In this document: piece by piece, positions 7,417 through 15,146 of the stretch | Numbering within the stretch: the first letter of the stretch is position 1 | Layout: the number at the start of each line of letters is the position of its first letter | NCBI GenBank assembly: GCA_005799545.1 | Contig: SYGM01000047.1 | Location: 1 to 53,425 of the forward strand | Length of the DNA: 53,425 nucleotides | From: Planctomycetia bacterium | GTDB lineage: Bacteria; Planctomycetota; UBA1135; GCA-002686595 | Direction: 5' to 3' | Notes under the pieces: generated by a model | Database searches by the model: none | What the model was told of the DNA's origin: nothing | What the model saw: only the letters and a program-made list of their open reading frames with translations | Translations under genes and position numbers: made by a program

Positions 7417-7520
7417 TGCCGCGCATCTCCCTCGGTGAACTGCTGGTCTTCGTCGCCGCCCTCTTCGGGATGGCCCTGATCTTCCTGTTGATCCGCGGCA
7501 AGGTCCGCGACGACGAGTGA
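7416..7520 (+). CDS. Small single-pass membrane peptide (34 aa)
   Basis: ATG at 7416 to TGA at 7518-7520. The peptide starts M-P-R-I-S-L-G-E, continues with a hydrophobic helix of about 19 residues (L-L-V-F-V-A-A-L-F-G-M-A-L-I-F-L-L-I) and ends with a charged tail R-G-K-V-R-D-D-E. This is a typical short transmembrane protein. No Shine-Dalgarno is seen; the 5' side is the solo repeat, which could have supplied the upstream region. I do not recognise a family. The amphipathic order and clean stop argue for a real gene, but it could be chance. Confidence 0.45.
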   Translation: MPRISLGELLVFVAALFGMALIFLLIRGKVRDDE

Positions 7521-7610
7521 AGCGCAACGCGGACGCGTGACCGCATCCCCGCCCGGCCCTAGAGGCCAGCGCCGGCGGACGGAGCATCTGAGAGGACTTC
7601 CCCGCGGGCC

Positions 7611-7635
7611 GCACGGCAGCAATGGGCTGCCGTGT
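7611..7635. terminator. Hairpin after the acyltransferase gene
   Basis: A 9-bp perfect stem CACGGCAGC / GCTGCCGTG with a 5-nt loop lies 7 nt beyond the stop codon at 7642. There is no T-run, so if it is a terminator it is not a classical one. Confidence 0.4.
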
Positions 7636-7641
7636 GCCATT

Positions 7642-8796
7642 TCATGTGCGGGGCCGCGCGAACCCCTGCACCCAGCGCACGAGCGGACGCTCGACGAGGC
7701 GGTAGAGCAGGAGCGAGCTGTAAACGCTCGCGAGGAAGGTCAGCACGAGCCAGGTCACCGGCCAGGCCTGCACCGGCGGGGGCAGCTTGGTCCAGAGCCA
7801 GCACAGCCCCCCCACCACGAAGCCGTGCCAGAGGTAGAGCGAGTAGGACGCATCGCCGTACTCGATCAGGAAGCGCGGCACGCGCATACCGCCCGCCTGC
7901 TCGCGCTGCGCCAGGGCGACGATCAGGAGCGCGCAGGCGATGCCGAAGGGCAGATGCCCCAGGGAGTACCAGTCGGTGTCGTAGAACTGCGTGTGCACTG
8001 CGGCGGCGCCGAGCGTCAGCAGGAGGATCAGGCCGATCACGAGCCAGCTGGTGCGCTGCGCTGTGCGGCTGCGGCGCAGCCAGACGCCGGCCAGGCAACC
8101 GAGCAAGAAGTGCAGGCTGAGTGAGCTGCCGAGGAATTCCAGCCACCACGGAGCGGCCGGGATGATCTGGGCGATGACGATCACGACCAGCCAGAGCGCT
8201 CCCAGGGCAATCAGTGCTCGGCGGCCGAGCCAGATGCCCAGACCGAAGAGCGCGTAAAACAGGATCTCGTGCCGCAGCGTCCAGGCGACCGCGATGACCG
8301 GGAAGTCGGGATGCGGCAGGAGCAGGTAGGACGTGATCAGGTTGGAGGGCTCTGTGCGTGCGTCGGGCGCGAGGGATGGCGCCACGAGCAGGAGAGCGAG
8401 CTTGAACGTGGTCAGCAGCGCAAGCAGCGGCCAGACGCGGGCGAAACGGCGCCAGAAGTAGGGCTTGGCGCGCTCCGGGACGCCGAGGTCATCGCCGTGG
8501 ACGTGGACGATGATCCAGCCCGAGAGCACGAAGAACAGATCGACGCCGAGGTAGCCGTAGTGAAACCACTCCGGGGGCAGCGTGGGAAAGTTGCGCTGCT
8601 TGGCGTGGAAGTAGAGGTGCGTGAAGACGACTGCGCCGGCGGCGATGGCGCGCAGGGCCTGGAGGCTGTCGTAGCGCGCGCGGGGATGGTCCGCGGCGCC
8701 GCGTCCGCCGGCATCTGCTCCCGCTGGGCCACGTTCTCCCGCTCCCCCGTTCGGGGCCGGGATCGCATGGACCTGCGCGGGGCGATCTGAGCTCAC
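7642..8796 (-). CDS. Membrane acyltransferase (acyltransferase-3 family, OafA/YrhL-like)
   Basis: 384 residues from the GTG at 8796, which overlaps the stop of the upstream gene as GTGA. The family moves acyl groups to sugars or lipids at the membrane. Seen: Y-D-S-L-Q-A-L-R-A-I-A-A near the N-terminus, the catalytic-type F-T-H-L-Y-F-H, F-F-V-L-S-G-W-I, R-R-F-A-R-V-W-P, the A-W-T-L-R-H-E-I-L-F-Y block typical of acyltransferase-3, about ten hydrophobic segments, and S-Y-S-L-Y-L-W-H-G near the end. The frame is open further 5', but that part lies inside the preceding gene. Substrate unknown. The coupling to a peptidase gene is curious; acylation of a cell-surface glycan is possible. Confidence 0.85.
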   Translation of the reverse strand: MSSDRPAQVHAIPAPNGGAGERGPAGADAGGRGAADHPRARYDSLQALRAIAAGAVVFTHLYFHAKQRNFPTLPPEWFHYGYLGVDLFFVLSGWIIVHVHGDDLGVPERAKPYFWRRFARVWPLLALLTTFKLALLLVAPSLAPDARTEPSNLITSYLLLPHPDFPVIAVAWTLRHEILFYALFGLGIWLGRRALIALGALWLVVIVIAQIIPAAPWWLEFLGSSLSLHFLLGCLAGVWLRRSRTAQRTSWLVIGLILLLTLGAAAVHTQFYDTDWYSLGHLPFGIACALLIVALAQREQAGGMRVPRFLIEYGDASYSLYLWHGFVVGGLCWLWTKLPPPVQAWPVTWLVLTFLASVYSSLLLYRLVERPLVRWVQGFARPRT

Positions 8797-10187
8797 GGGC
8801 CCAGTTTGGACTTGCCGGCTTCGACGGGGAAGGCCAGCGAGCGGAAGAACGGATAGAGATCCGTCTCGCACGCCTTGGACCAGACAGCCACACAGTCATC
8901 CATGGTGTATTCGCGCAGCTCCTTGGGCACGAGCGCGCGCTTGGTGCGGAAGTACTTGGCGAGCACGCCCGGGCCGTGACGGCGCTCGAGCTCCTCGAAG
9001 ACGAAGTAGGACTTGCCCCAGACGAGGTCGCGGGGCGCATCTTCGGCGAGCGGATTGAGCTTGGTGAAGTCAGGATCGTGCCGGCGGCCGGCGGCGAGCT
9101 GGCGCTCGAGCTCCTGGCGGGCTTCCGGCATCTCGAGGCGCTGGCCGACGAGGATGCCGAGGTAGGTCGCGATCGGCTCGTTCCAGAGCGGTTCGGGATG
9201 CGGCAGGACCCAGGAATGCCCCGCTTCGTGCGAGATGAGCTCGACCATGGGGTAGCGCTGCTTGGGGTAATCGCCCCACCAGGCCGCGATCGCGATGCGC
9301 TCGCCGCTGGAGAAGCCGCCGCCGCCGGTCGGGAGGATCAGGAAGTTCTTGATCATGCCCGGCGCGGGTTCGACGCCGGTGAGGGCGACAAGGTGCGGGC
9401 GGACGAGCTCGTACTCGCGCACGATGGAGTCGGCGTAGGGCTGAGTGCCGTCGGTGTATTCGAGCGTCAGCGGGCCGAGCTCGCGCTTGTGCTCGGCGAA
9501 GGCGCCCTCGTGCGCGCGCTTGGGGTCGATGGGCTTGGTGACGGCGCTCTCGACGAGCAGGGGCGTGACCCACGCGGCGTTGATCGGGTCCTTGGCATCG
9601 GGCTGATGGCCGAAGAGACCGCGGCTGCCGAGGATCACGATGCCTTTGCCGAAAGAGCGGCGGGCGAGGATCGGTTCACTCTTGGCGTCGACGACGAGCG
9701 GGGTCCAGGCGAGGCCGATTTCGAACACGCGGCCGCCGCGGTATTCGATGCCTGCATCCGCCGGCTGGCCGGCGGCAAAGCGTTCGGAGGAGGCGAAGCG
9801 GGCGGGCGCGGCGGCGCGCTGGGCGTCGAGGCGTGCGCCGAAGCGAGCGGCGAGCTCCGCGCCCGGCGGCATGGGATCGCCGCCGTCTGCCATGAGCAGC
9901 AGCGTGCCGCCGGCTTCGACGTACTGCACGACGTGGTCCAGCGATGCCTGGCTGTAGGGCACGTGCGGATCACCCTCGACCAGCACGAGGAGGTTGGTGT
10001 TGGAGAAGTCGAAGCGGTGCAGGCTGCCCCAGTTCTGCACGGTGCGCGCGTGGCCCTTGAGGTACTGGGTGTGGAAGCGGCCGTCCATGTAGAAGCTGAA
10101 CTCCTGACTGATGTCGGAGACGGCGTGAACGCGGACGGGCGGGCGTTCCTGAAGCGGAAGCAGGGCCAGCAGAAGGGCAGCGATCAT
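8793..10187 (-). CDS. Exported zinc metallopeptidase with N-terminal GATase-like domain
   Basis: 464 residues from the ATG at 10187. A short signal peptide (M-I-A-A-L-L-L-A-L-L-P-L-Q) is followed by a region (about 15-210) like class I glutamine-amidotransferase-fold domains (N-L-L-V-L-V-E-G-D, Y-V-E-A-G-G-T-L-L-L-M-A-D), probably non-catalytic. The C-terminal half holds H-E-A-G-H at 320-324 and a downstream N-E-P-I-A-T, the third-ligand pattern of gluzincin peptidases. Longer frames upstream only translate the repeat array and are rejected. The gene is divergent from the transposase across that array and coupled to the acyltransferase gene. Cleavage target unknown. Confidence 0.75.
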   Translation of the reverse strand: MIAALLLALLPLQERPPVRVHAVSDISQEFSFYMDGRFHTQYLKGHARTVQNWGSLHRFDFSNTNLLVLVEGDPHVPYSQASLDHVVQYVEAGGTLLLMADGGDPMPPGAELAARFGARLDAQRAAAPARFASSERFAAGQPADAGIEYRGGRVFEIGLAWTPLVVDAKSEPILARRSFGKGIVILGSRGLFGHQPDAKDPINAAWVTPLLVESAVTKPIDPKRAHEGAFAEHKRELGPLTLEYTDGTQPYADSIVREYELVRPHLVALTGVEPAPGMIKNFLILPTGGGGFSSGERIAIAAWWGDYPKQRYPMVELISHEAGHSWVLPHPEPLWNEPIATYLGILVGQRLEMPEARQELERQLAAGRRHDPDFTKLNPLAEDAPRDLVWGKSYFVFEELERRHGPGVLAKYFRTKRALVPKELREYTMDDCVAVWSKACETDLYPFFRSLAFPVEAGKSKLGP

Positions 10188-10197
10188 CGCGGGAGTG

Positions 10198-10272
10198 TAC
10201 GGTGCCAGGTACCTGATGCATACGGTGCCAGGTACCTGATGCATACCTCGTACGGTGCCAGGTACCTGATGC
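10198..10272. repeat. Array of three direct solo repeats (GGTGCC subtype)
   Basis: Three copies, 10198-10219, 10221-10242 and 10251-10272, each TACGGTGCCAGGTACC then TGATGC. They are spaced 23 and 30 bp start to start, in the same orientation. They lie between the peptidase start (10187, minus) and the transposase start (10414, plus). They could be substrates or remnants of the transposase, or operators for either divergent gene. Confidence 0.9.
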
Positions 10273-10390
10273 ATGGCGCTGCGGGGCAGTGACCATGCAG
10301 TGATCACGCGGCGACGATGCGGGAGCACAATCGCCTTCCTTTTTTGATTTCGTGCCGCGAGGCGTCCGCACCGCGAACGTCCATGAGGGT

Positions 10391-10400
10391 GGAAAGGAGG
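10391..10400 (+). promoter_or_regulatory. Ribosome binding site for the transposase gene
   Basis: GGAAAGGAGG is a strong Shine-Dalgarno 13 nt before the GTG at 10414. Few genes in this window show one so clear. It fixes the start of the transposase gene. Confidence 0.65.
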
Positions 10401-10413
10401 TTGAAAGCCAAGG

Positions 10414-11478
10414 GTGACAGGCGCGACACAAGGCTCGCACCGTGGCAGCTGGCATCAGGTGTGGCATGTCAGCAGTTCAGGGCGGGTTCTGTTCGAGAAC
10501 CGGGCCGAAGCGCGCCTGTTCCTCAGCAGCCTGGCTGTGAGCGTGCGCAACGGCTGGCTGGAGGTGCACGGGTACTGCCTGCTGCGGACGGAGCTGCATC
10601 TGCTGGTAAGGACTCCCGCGGGGCTGCTGCCCGCGGCGATGAAGAGCGTGTGTCAGCGCCACGATCGCGCGTGCAAGCGTTCGGGCACCGTCTTTCGCGA
10701 GCGTTGCCAGAGCCGGACGGTGGCAGATGCACAGGCGCGGGAGGATGTGTTGCGCTATCTGGAGAGCGCGCCACTGCATGCGCGTGTGGGCGTGGATCCG
10801 GGTCGCTATCCCTTCGCCAGCGGTTTCGTCCGCTGCGGCGGGGCCCGCCTGCCGCCGTGGTTGGCGAATGAATGGGTCGCCGCGGAGATCGGCGTGCGGC
10901 CCGGTGCTGCGGGCTTCGCAGCCGCCTACGCCAGCCGTTTTCTCGGTCAGGAAATGCACGCAGCCCGAGCGCGGATCGAGGCGGCGATGGACCACAAGCC
11001 GCGCGGCTGCGAAGTGGTGGAACACTTGAAGCGCGGCAACATCCCGCAGGTGACACAATGGCTGCTCTTGCGCGCGCGCTCCGTCCTGGATGACCCGAAG
11101 CTGCCGATGCTGTGCCGCACGGACGCCGTGGACGCCCTGGTGAATCGTCGCTATCCGCGCCGCGGGGGTGATCGCGAGCTGGTGCGGCTGGTTCTCCTGC
11201 GGGAGATGTGCGGGATGCCGTGGGAGGTGCTCGCCCAGTTCACAGCTCAGGAACGCTGGTGCGTCGAGCGCCTGTACGGCGAACACCGCTGGCGAACGCA
11301 GGCCTATACGGGGCATGCCGATGGCATGGCACACCTGGCTTGCGAACTGCCGCTCGACGCAAGCGCGGTGGCGTCCCTGCGCGAACCGTCGGATCTGATT
11401 CCGTGGGAACCGCCGCGACCGGCAGTTCCGCAGGACGCGCCGCAGATGCCGTGGCGAGCGCTGCGCAAACGGCGCTGA
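10414..11478 (+). CDS. REP-associated tyrosine transposase (RAYT/IS200-like), HUH motif altered
   Basis: 354 residues, GTG start. The N-terminal ~130 residues follow the Y1-transposase pattern: W-H-Q-V-W-H-V-S-S-S-G, then L-E-V-H-G-Y-C-L-L-R-T-E-L-H-L-L-V-R-T-P, and a tyrosine at 115 in V-L-R-Y-L-E. In active relatives the metal site is His-x-His (N-H-Y-H-L-L). Here it is Glu60-Leu-His62, so the first His is lost while Tyr115 remains. The C-terminal ~200 residues are a helical extension that I do not recognise. RAYT genes usually occur once per genome beside the REP palindromes they mobilise; here the repeat array starts 140 bp upstream. It may be inactive, domesticated, or tolerant of Glu as a metal ligand. 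Confidence 0.8.
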   Translation: MTGATQGSHRGSWHQVWHVSSSGRVLFENRAEARLFLSSLAVSVRNGWLEVHGYCLLRTELHLLVRTPAGLLPAAMKSVCQRHDRACKRSGTVFRERCQSRTVADAQAREDVLRYLESAPLHARVGVDPGRYPFASGFVRCGGARLPPWLANEWVAAEIGVRPGAAGFAAAYASRFLGQEMHAARARIEAAMDHKPRGCEVVEHLKRGNIPQVTQWLLLRARSVLDDPKLPMLCRTDAVDALVNRRYPRRGGDRELVRLVLLREMCGMPWEVLAQFTAQERWCVERLYGEHRWRTQAYTGHADGMAHLACELPLDASAVASLREPSDLIPWEPPRPAVPQDAPQMPWRALRKRR

Positions 11479-11485
11479 TGTGGCG

Positions 11486-12352
11486 TCAGTCGCGCCGCAC
11501 GGCCGCCAGAATGCAGCGCGTCGCGTAGCTCTTGTTGAGCGTGTAGAAGTGCAGGCCCGGTGCGCCGCGCTCGAGCAGATTGCGGCATTGGCGGATGGCG
11601 TGCTCGATGCCGGTCGCCATGACGAGCGCCGGATCCTCGCGCACGCGCGAAAGACGGGAGGAAAGCTCCTTGGGAATCGAAGCACCGCACAGCTGCGTGA
11701 AGCGCTCGACCTGCGCGACATTCGTGATCGGCATGATGCCCGGCAGGATGGGCACCGTGATGCCCGCCGCCCGCGCGCGTGCCACGAAGTCGAAGTAGAG
11801 CTGGTTGTCGAAGAAGAGCTGGGTGATCAGGAAGGACGCGCCCTTGTCGACCTTGAGGCGGGTGTAGGCGAGGTCGAGATCGGCGCTGCGCGACTCGATG
11901 TGGGTTTCGGGATAGCAGGCGCCGCCGACATCGAAGCTCCAGCGGCTCTGCAGGAACTCGATCAGATCGCTGGCGTGGGCGAAGCCGAAATCCTGGCGCG
12001 TCGGCGGTGCATCCTTGGGTGCGTCGCCGCGCAGCGCGAGGATGTTGCGGATGCCGCTGTCGGCGAGACGCTGCGCCACGGCGGCCGTTTCCTCGCGAGT
12101 GGCGCCCACGCAGGTGAGGTGCGCCATGGTGCGGATGCCCAGACGCGACTGGATGCTGGTGACGACATCGAGCGTGCGCTCGCGCGTTCCGCCGCCCGCG
12201 CCGTAGGTTACGGAGACGAAGTCGGGCTTCCAGACCTCGTTGAGGTCCGCGACGGTGTTCATCAGCGTGTGCGCGCCCTCATCCGTCTTGGGCGGGAAGA
12301 ACTCGAAGCTAAACACGGGCCAGCCGCGGCCGAAGACTTCGCGTACTCTCAC
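11486..12352 (-). CDS. metF: Methylenetetrahydrofolate reductase
   Basis: 288 residues, GTG start overlapping the preceding stop as GTGA. The FAD enzyme reduces 5,10-methylene-THF to 5-methyl-THF for methionine synthesis in the cytoplasm. Seen: S-F-E-F-F-P-P-K (15-22) with the catalytic-type Glu17, F-V-S-V-T-Y-G-A-G-G, H-L-T-C-V-G, I-L-A-L-R-G-D, and F-L-I-T-Q-L-F-F-D-N. The length fits bacterial MetF. It is the last gene of a six-gene minus-strand operon whose other members are not folate genes. The converging transposase gene ends 8 nt away. Confidence 0.95.
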   Translation of the reverse strand: MRVREVFGRGWPVFSFEFFPPKTDEGAHTLMNTVADLNEVWKPDFVSVTYGAGGGTRERTLDVVTSIQSRLGIRTMAHLTCVGATREETAAVAQRLADSGIRNILALRGDAPKDAPPTRQDFGFAHASDLIEFLQSRWSFDVGGACYPETHIESRSADLDLAYTRLKVDKGASFLITQLFFDNQLYFDFVARARAAGITVPILPGIMPITNVAQVERFTQLCGASIPKELSSRLSRVREDPALVMATGIEHAIRQCRNLLERGAPGLHFYTLNKSYATRCILAAVRRD

Positions 12353-12771
12353 AGATCCTCCCGGATGAGCTCGAAGCGCTTGCGGAAATCATCAGAGATG
12401 GGCAAGGGCTTCATCGTGTCGAGGTTGACGCAGGTCGTGACCATGCGGGCATCGACGCAGAGCTCATCGCCCAGCGAGATGCGGTAGCGCAGGCCGATGG
12501 AAGTGTTGCCGAGTCGGTAGCAGGTCACGCGCACGACCGGCCGATCGCCGAAGCGCAGCGGATGCTTGAAGTCGACCTCGGAGTGCACCAGCGGAAATCC
12601 GGTCTTCTGCTCGCACAGGAGGCGGTAGTAAGGCACGCCGACATGGCGCTCCCACAGCTCCTCGAAGACATCGTGGATGTAGTCGTAGATGCGGGGGAAG
12701 TAGGCGATCCCCGCCGGGTCGACATGTCCGAAGCGCACCTGAATCACGGTCGTGAAGGAATGGGTCGGCAC
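12349..12771 (-). CDS. Acyl-CoA thioesterase (4HBT/YbgC-like hotdog)
   Basis: 140 residues. Hydrolyses acyl- or aroyl-CoA thioesters in the cytoplasm. The pattern F-G-H-V-D-P-A-G-I-A-Y-F-P-R with Asp18 matches the D-x-x-G-x-x-Y active-site loop of the YbgC/4-hydroxybenzoyl-CoA thioesterase group. The later F-K-H-P-L-R-F-G-D and V-N-L-D-T-M-K-P-L-P are typical of the fold. Length is normal. It sits 8 nt after the creatininase-family gene and overlaps metF by 4 nt. Together with the CoA ligase two genes upstream, it suggests a CoA-thioester intermediate is made and released by this operon. Confidence 0.88.
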   Translation of the reverse strand: MPTHSFTTVIQVRFGHVDPAGIAYFPRIYDYIHDVFEELWERHVGVPYYRLLCEQKTGFPLVHSEVDFKHPLRFGDRPVVRVTCYRLGNTSIGLRYRISLGDELCVDARMVTTCVNLDTMKPLPISDDFRKRFELIREDL

Positions 12772-12779
12772 AGGAGTTT

Positions 12780-13547
12780 TTAGGATAGCGGCTGGAACAG
12801 TCGGGGCCAGTTCTCGCGCGCCAGTCGCACGACCTGCTCGCCGAGGATCTCATAGAGCCGCTCCCCCTCCTCGCGGCTCGAGCGGGCGGGCTCGCCGCAG
12901 TAGGCCTGATCGGCTCCGGCTTCGCGGAAGGTCTTCACGCCCTGCTGCATCTTCTGCATCAGGTCGATCTGCACGGCCGGCAGGGCCGCGTGCGGGCGCA
13001 CCGACTCGGGATCCGCGGCCAGAACGAGGCTCGTCTCGTAGCTTCCGGCATGGCAGTCGCCGCTCTGGAACTCCGCACCCAGCTCGGCCGCAAGCTTGCG
13101 GCGCGTGACATCGGCGAAGATCGCATGCAGTCGGTCCTTGTCCGGTTCCGACCAATCGAGCAGCGCATTGCGCAGGACGCGCACATTGTCGGGCTCGAGG
13201 TGCGCGTTGAGAAGCACCAGATGCCGCACACCCTCGTAATCGAGCGCGCTGAGGATGTCCTCGAGCAGCGCGAACAGCGACCCGGCGCGGATCGAGATGC
13301 GTCCCTTGAAGCCGTGCGTGTAGTTGGTGATGCCGTAGGAAAGCGGCGGCATCACGAGCGTGCGGATACCCAGCGCCTCCAGCTTGCGGCTCGCGACCCG
13401 CGCCTGCGCCAGCGCAATGGTGACATCGGTGTCCAGAGGCAGGTGCGGACCGTGCGGCTCGGTCGCTCCGCAGGGCAACAGGGCGATGGTGCCCGCACGG
13501 AAATACTCGACGGCCTGCGGGGAGGTCAGCTTGGCAAGTTCAGTCAC
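12780..13547 (-). CDS. Creatininase-family amidohydrolase
   Basis: 255 residues. The family includes creatininase and formamide hydrolases acting on small cyclic or formylated amides with two metal ions. Seen: P-C-G-A-T-E-P-H-G-P-H-L-P-L-D-T-D with Glu30, His32 and Asp41 as metal-ligand candidates, and G-D-C-H-A-G-S-Y-E-T-S in the second half. The usual N-G-H-G-G-N motif reads N-A-H-L-E-P-D-N, so substrate binding probably differs from creatininase. The gene lies 15 nt after the CoA-ligase gene. In this setting an aryl-formamide or amide substrate is more likely than creatinine, but this is inference. Confidence 0.85.
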   Translation of the reverse strand: MTELAKLTSPQAVEYFRAGTIALLPCGATEPHGPHLPLDTDVTIALAQARVASRKLEALGIRTLVMPPLSYGITNYTHGFKGRISIRAGSLFALLEDILSALDYEGVRHLVLLNAHLEPDNVRVLRNALLDWSEPDKDRLHAIFADVTRRKLAAELGAEFQSGDCHAGSYETSLVLAADPESVRPHAALPAVQIDLMQKMQQGVKTFREAGADQAYCGEPARSSREEGERLYEILGEQVVRLARENWPRLFQPLS

Positions 13548-13562
13548 GCGCGGGAGAGGATA

Positions 13563-15146
13563 CTAAAGCTGCGCCTTGAGTTCCTTGCGGGAAACCTTGC
13601 CGCGGTCATTCTTGGGCAGGCTCTCGCGCCATTCGAACCAGCGCGGGTACTTGTGCGGCGTCAGGCGCGATTGGATGTGCGCTTTCAGCTCCGCGGCGAG
13701 CTGATCGCTGCCCTGATGACCCGGCTTGAGCACGACGAAGGCGTGCGGCTTGATCAGCCGGTCCTCGTCCTCGCGGCCGATCACGCAGATTTCGGCGACG
13801 GCCGGGTGCTCGAGCAGCACATTCTCGATCTCCAGCGGCGAGACCCAGATGCCGCTGACCTTGAGCAGGTCGTCATCGCGGCCTTCGTACCAGTAGTAAC
13901 CGCCCGCATCGCGGCGGAAGATGTCGGCGGTCGTGCACCACTCGCCCTGAAAGGTCGCACGCGACTTGGGCTTGTCGCCCCAGTAGCACAGCGCGGTGGA
14001 TCCGCCGCGGATGCGCAATCGGCCGGGCTCGCCGTCCGGCACGGGCCGGCCCGCCGGATCGACGATCTGCGCCTCGTAGCCGGGCACGATGCGTCCGAGG
14101 CTCCCGAGCTTCACATCGCCGGGACGATTGGAGATGTAGATGTGGAACATCTCGGCTGAGCCGATGCCGTCGAGGATCTCCACGCCCGTGCACGCCTTCC
14201 ACTCCTCGTAGAGTCGCGCCGGCAGTGCTTCACCCGCCGAGAGGCAGATGCGCAGGCTGGAGAGGTCCGCGCTGGCGATGCGGGGCGAGCGCAGCATGTT
14301 GTTGATCATGGTGGGCACATGCGTCAGGAAGGTCGGACGGAAGCGTTCGATCTGATCGAAGAGCTCGTCCGCTGTCGCGCGGCCGGGGAAAAGCACCACG
14401 CTGGCGCCCACGCGGAACGGGAACATCAGGTTGGTTCCGGTTGCATAGCCGAAGAACAGCTTGGGCACGGAGAGGCACACATCGCTTTCGCGATAGCCAG
14501 CGACCTGCAGCGCGTAGGTCTCCGTGTTGTAGGCGAAATCGGCGTGCGTGTGCACGCAGGCCTTGGGCAGGCCCGTGGAGCCGGAAGTGAACAGCCAGCC
14601 CGCGAGATCATCCGGTCCGGTGGGTTCGAGTGCGGCGAGCGCGGAGTCGGGATCTTCCGCGCCCAGCGCCTCCTCGTAGTCCAGGAATCCGCCTGCATCG
14701 GGACCGACGACGAGCGCCGCAACGGGCAAGCGTGCTGCGCGCAGCGCGGGCGCGATCTCCGGCAGACAGTCGCTGTGCGTGATCACCACGCGGCACTTGG
14801 TGTAGGCGAGATAGTTCTGAAAAGCCTCGCGATGGTTGAGCGGGCTCACCATCGCGAAGACGGCGCCCGCACGCAGAATGCCGAACCAGCTCTCGGCGTA
14901 CTCGGGAATGTCGGGCAGCGCCAGCAGGACGCGCTCTTCGGGACGCACGCCCAGACGCCGCAGCACCGCCGCCACCTGACGCGCACGCGCGCTCAACTGC
15001 GCATAGGTCGCACTGCGATCGCCGCAGTGGATCGCGACCTTTCCACCGCGCCCCTCGCGCAGGTTGCGGTCGAGATAGTAATCACACAGGTTGAAGCGCT
15101 CCGGAAGCGGAGCGACGGCCGAATAGAGCTCTTCGCCGGCGCTCAC
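13563..15146 (-). CDS. AMP-forming acyl-CoA synthetase, benzoate-CoA ligase family
   Basis: 527 residues from the GTG at 15146, overlapping the kinase stop as GTGA; the longer upstream frame is only a shadow of the kinase gene. It activates a carboxylate with ATP and joins it to CoA. Seen: F-T-S-G-S-T-G-L-P-K (186-195, phosphate loop), Y-W-G-D-K-P-K, W-C-T-T-A-D-I-F, Y-E-G-R-D-D-D-L-L-K-V-S-G-I-W-V-S-P-L-E-I-E hinge, and the catalytic-type Lys517 in D-R-G-K-V. The start F-N-L-C-D-Y-Y-L-D-R-N and the hinge sequence point to the benzoate/2-aminobenzoate-CoA ligase group. The exact acid cannot be read from sequence. Confidence 0.9.
   Translation of the reverse strand: MSAGEELYSAVAPLPERFNLCDYYLDRNLREGRGGKVAIHCGDRSATYAQLSARARQVAAVLRRLGVRPEERVLLALPDIPEYAESWFGILRAGAVFAMVSPLNHREAFQNYLAYTKCRVVITHSDCLPEIAPALRAARLPVAALVVGPDAGGFLDYEEALGAEDPDSALAALEPTGPDDLAGWLFTSGSTGLPKACVHTHADFAYNTETYALQVAGYRESDVCLSVPKLFFGYATGTNLMFPFRVGASVVLFPGRATADELFDQIERFRPTFLTHVPTMINNMLRSPRIASADLSSLRICLSAGEALPARLYEEWKACTGVEILDGIGSAEMFHIYISNRPGDVKLGSLGRIVPGYEAQIVDPAGRPVPDGEPGRLRIRGGSTALCYWGDKPKSRATFQGEWCTTADIFRRDAGGYYWYEGRDDDLLKVSGIWVSPLEIENVLLEHPAVAEICVIGREDEDRLIKPHAFVVLKPGHQGSDQLAAELKAHIQSRLTPHKYPRWFEWRESLPKNDRGKVSRKELKAQL

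Noticed and set aside
6-10272. CRISPR array or integron attC array
   Set aside because: Repeat copies are irregularly spaced, palindromic about GGTACC, partly paired as inverted ends, and no cas or integrase gene is near.
10198-10272. Replication iterons
   Set aside because: Three direct repeats without a nearby AT-rich stretch, DnaA boxes or a replication gene; the same sequence is used as element termini elsewhere.
10188-10328. N-terminal extension of the peptidase gene
   Set aside because: The extra residues only translate the triple repeat array (H-Q-V-P-G-T-V). The ATG at 10187 gives a proper signal peptide.
10330-10350. T-rich run (CCTTTTTTGATT) as a terminator
   Set aside because: No stem precedes the T-run on either strand.
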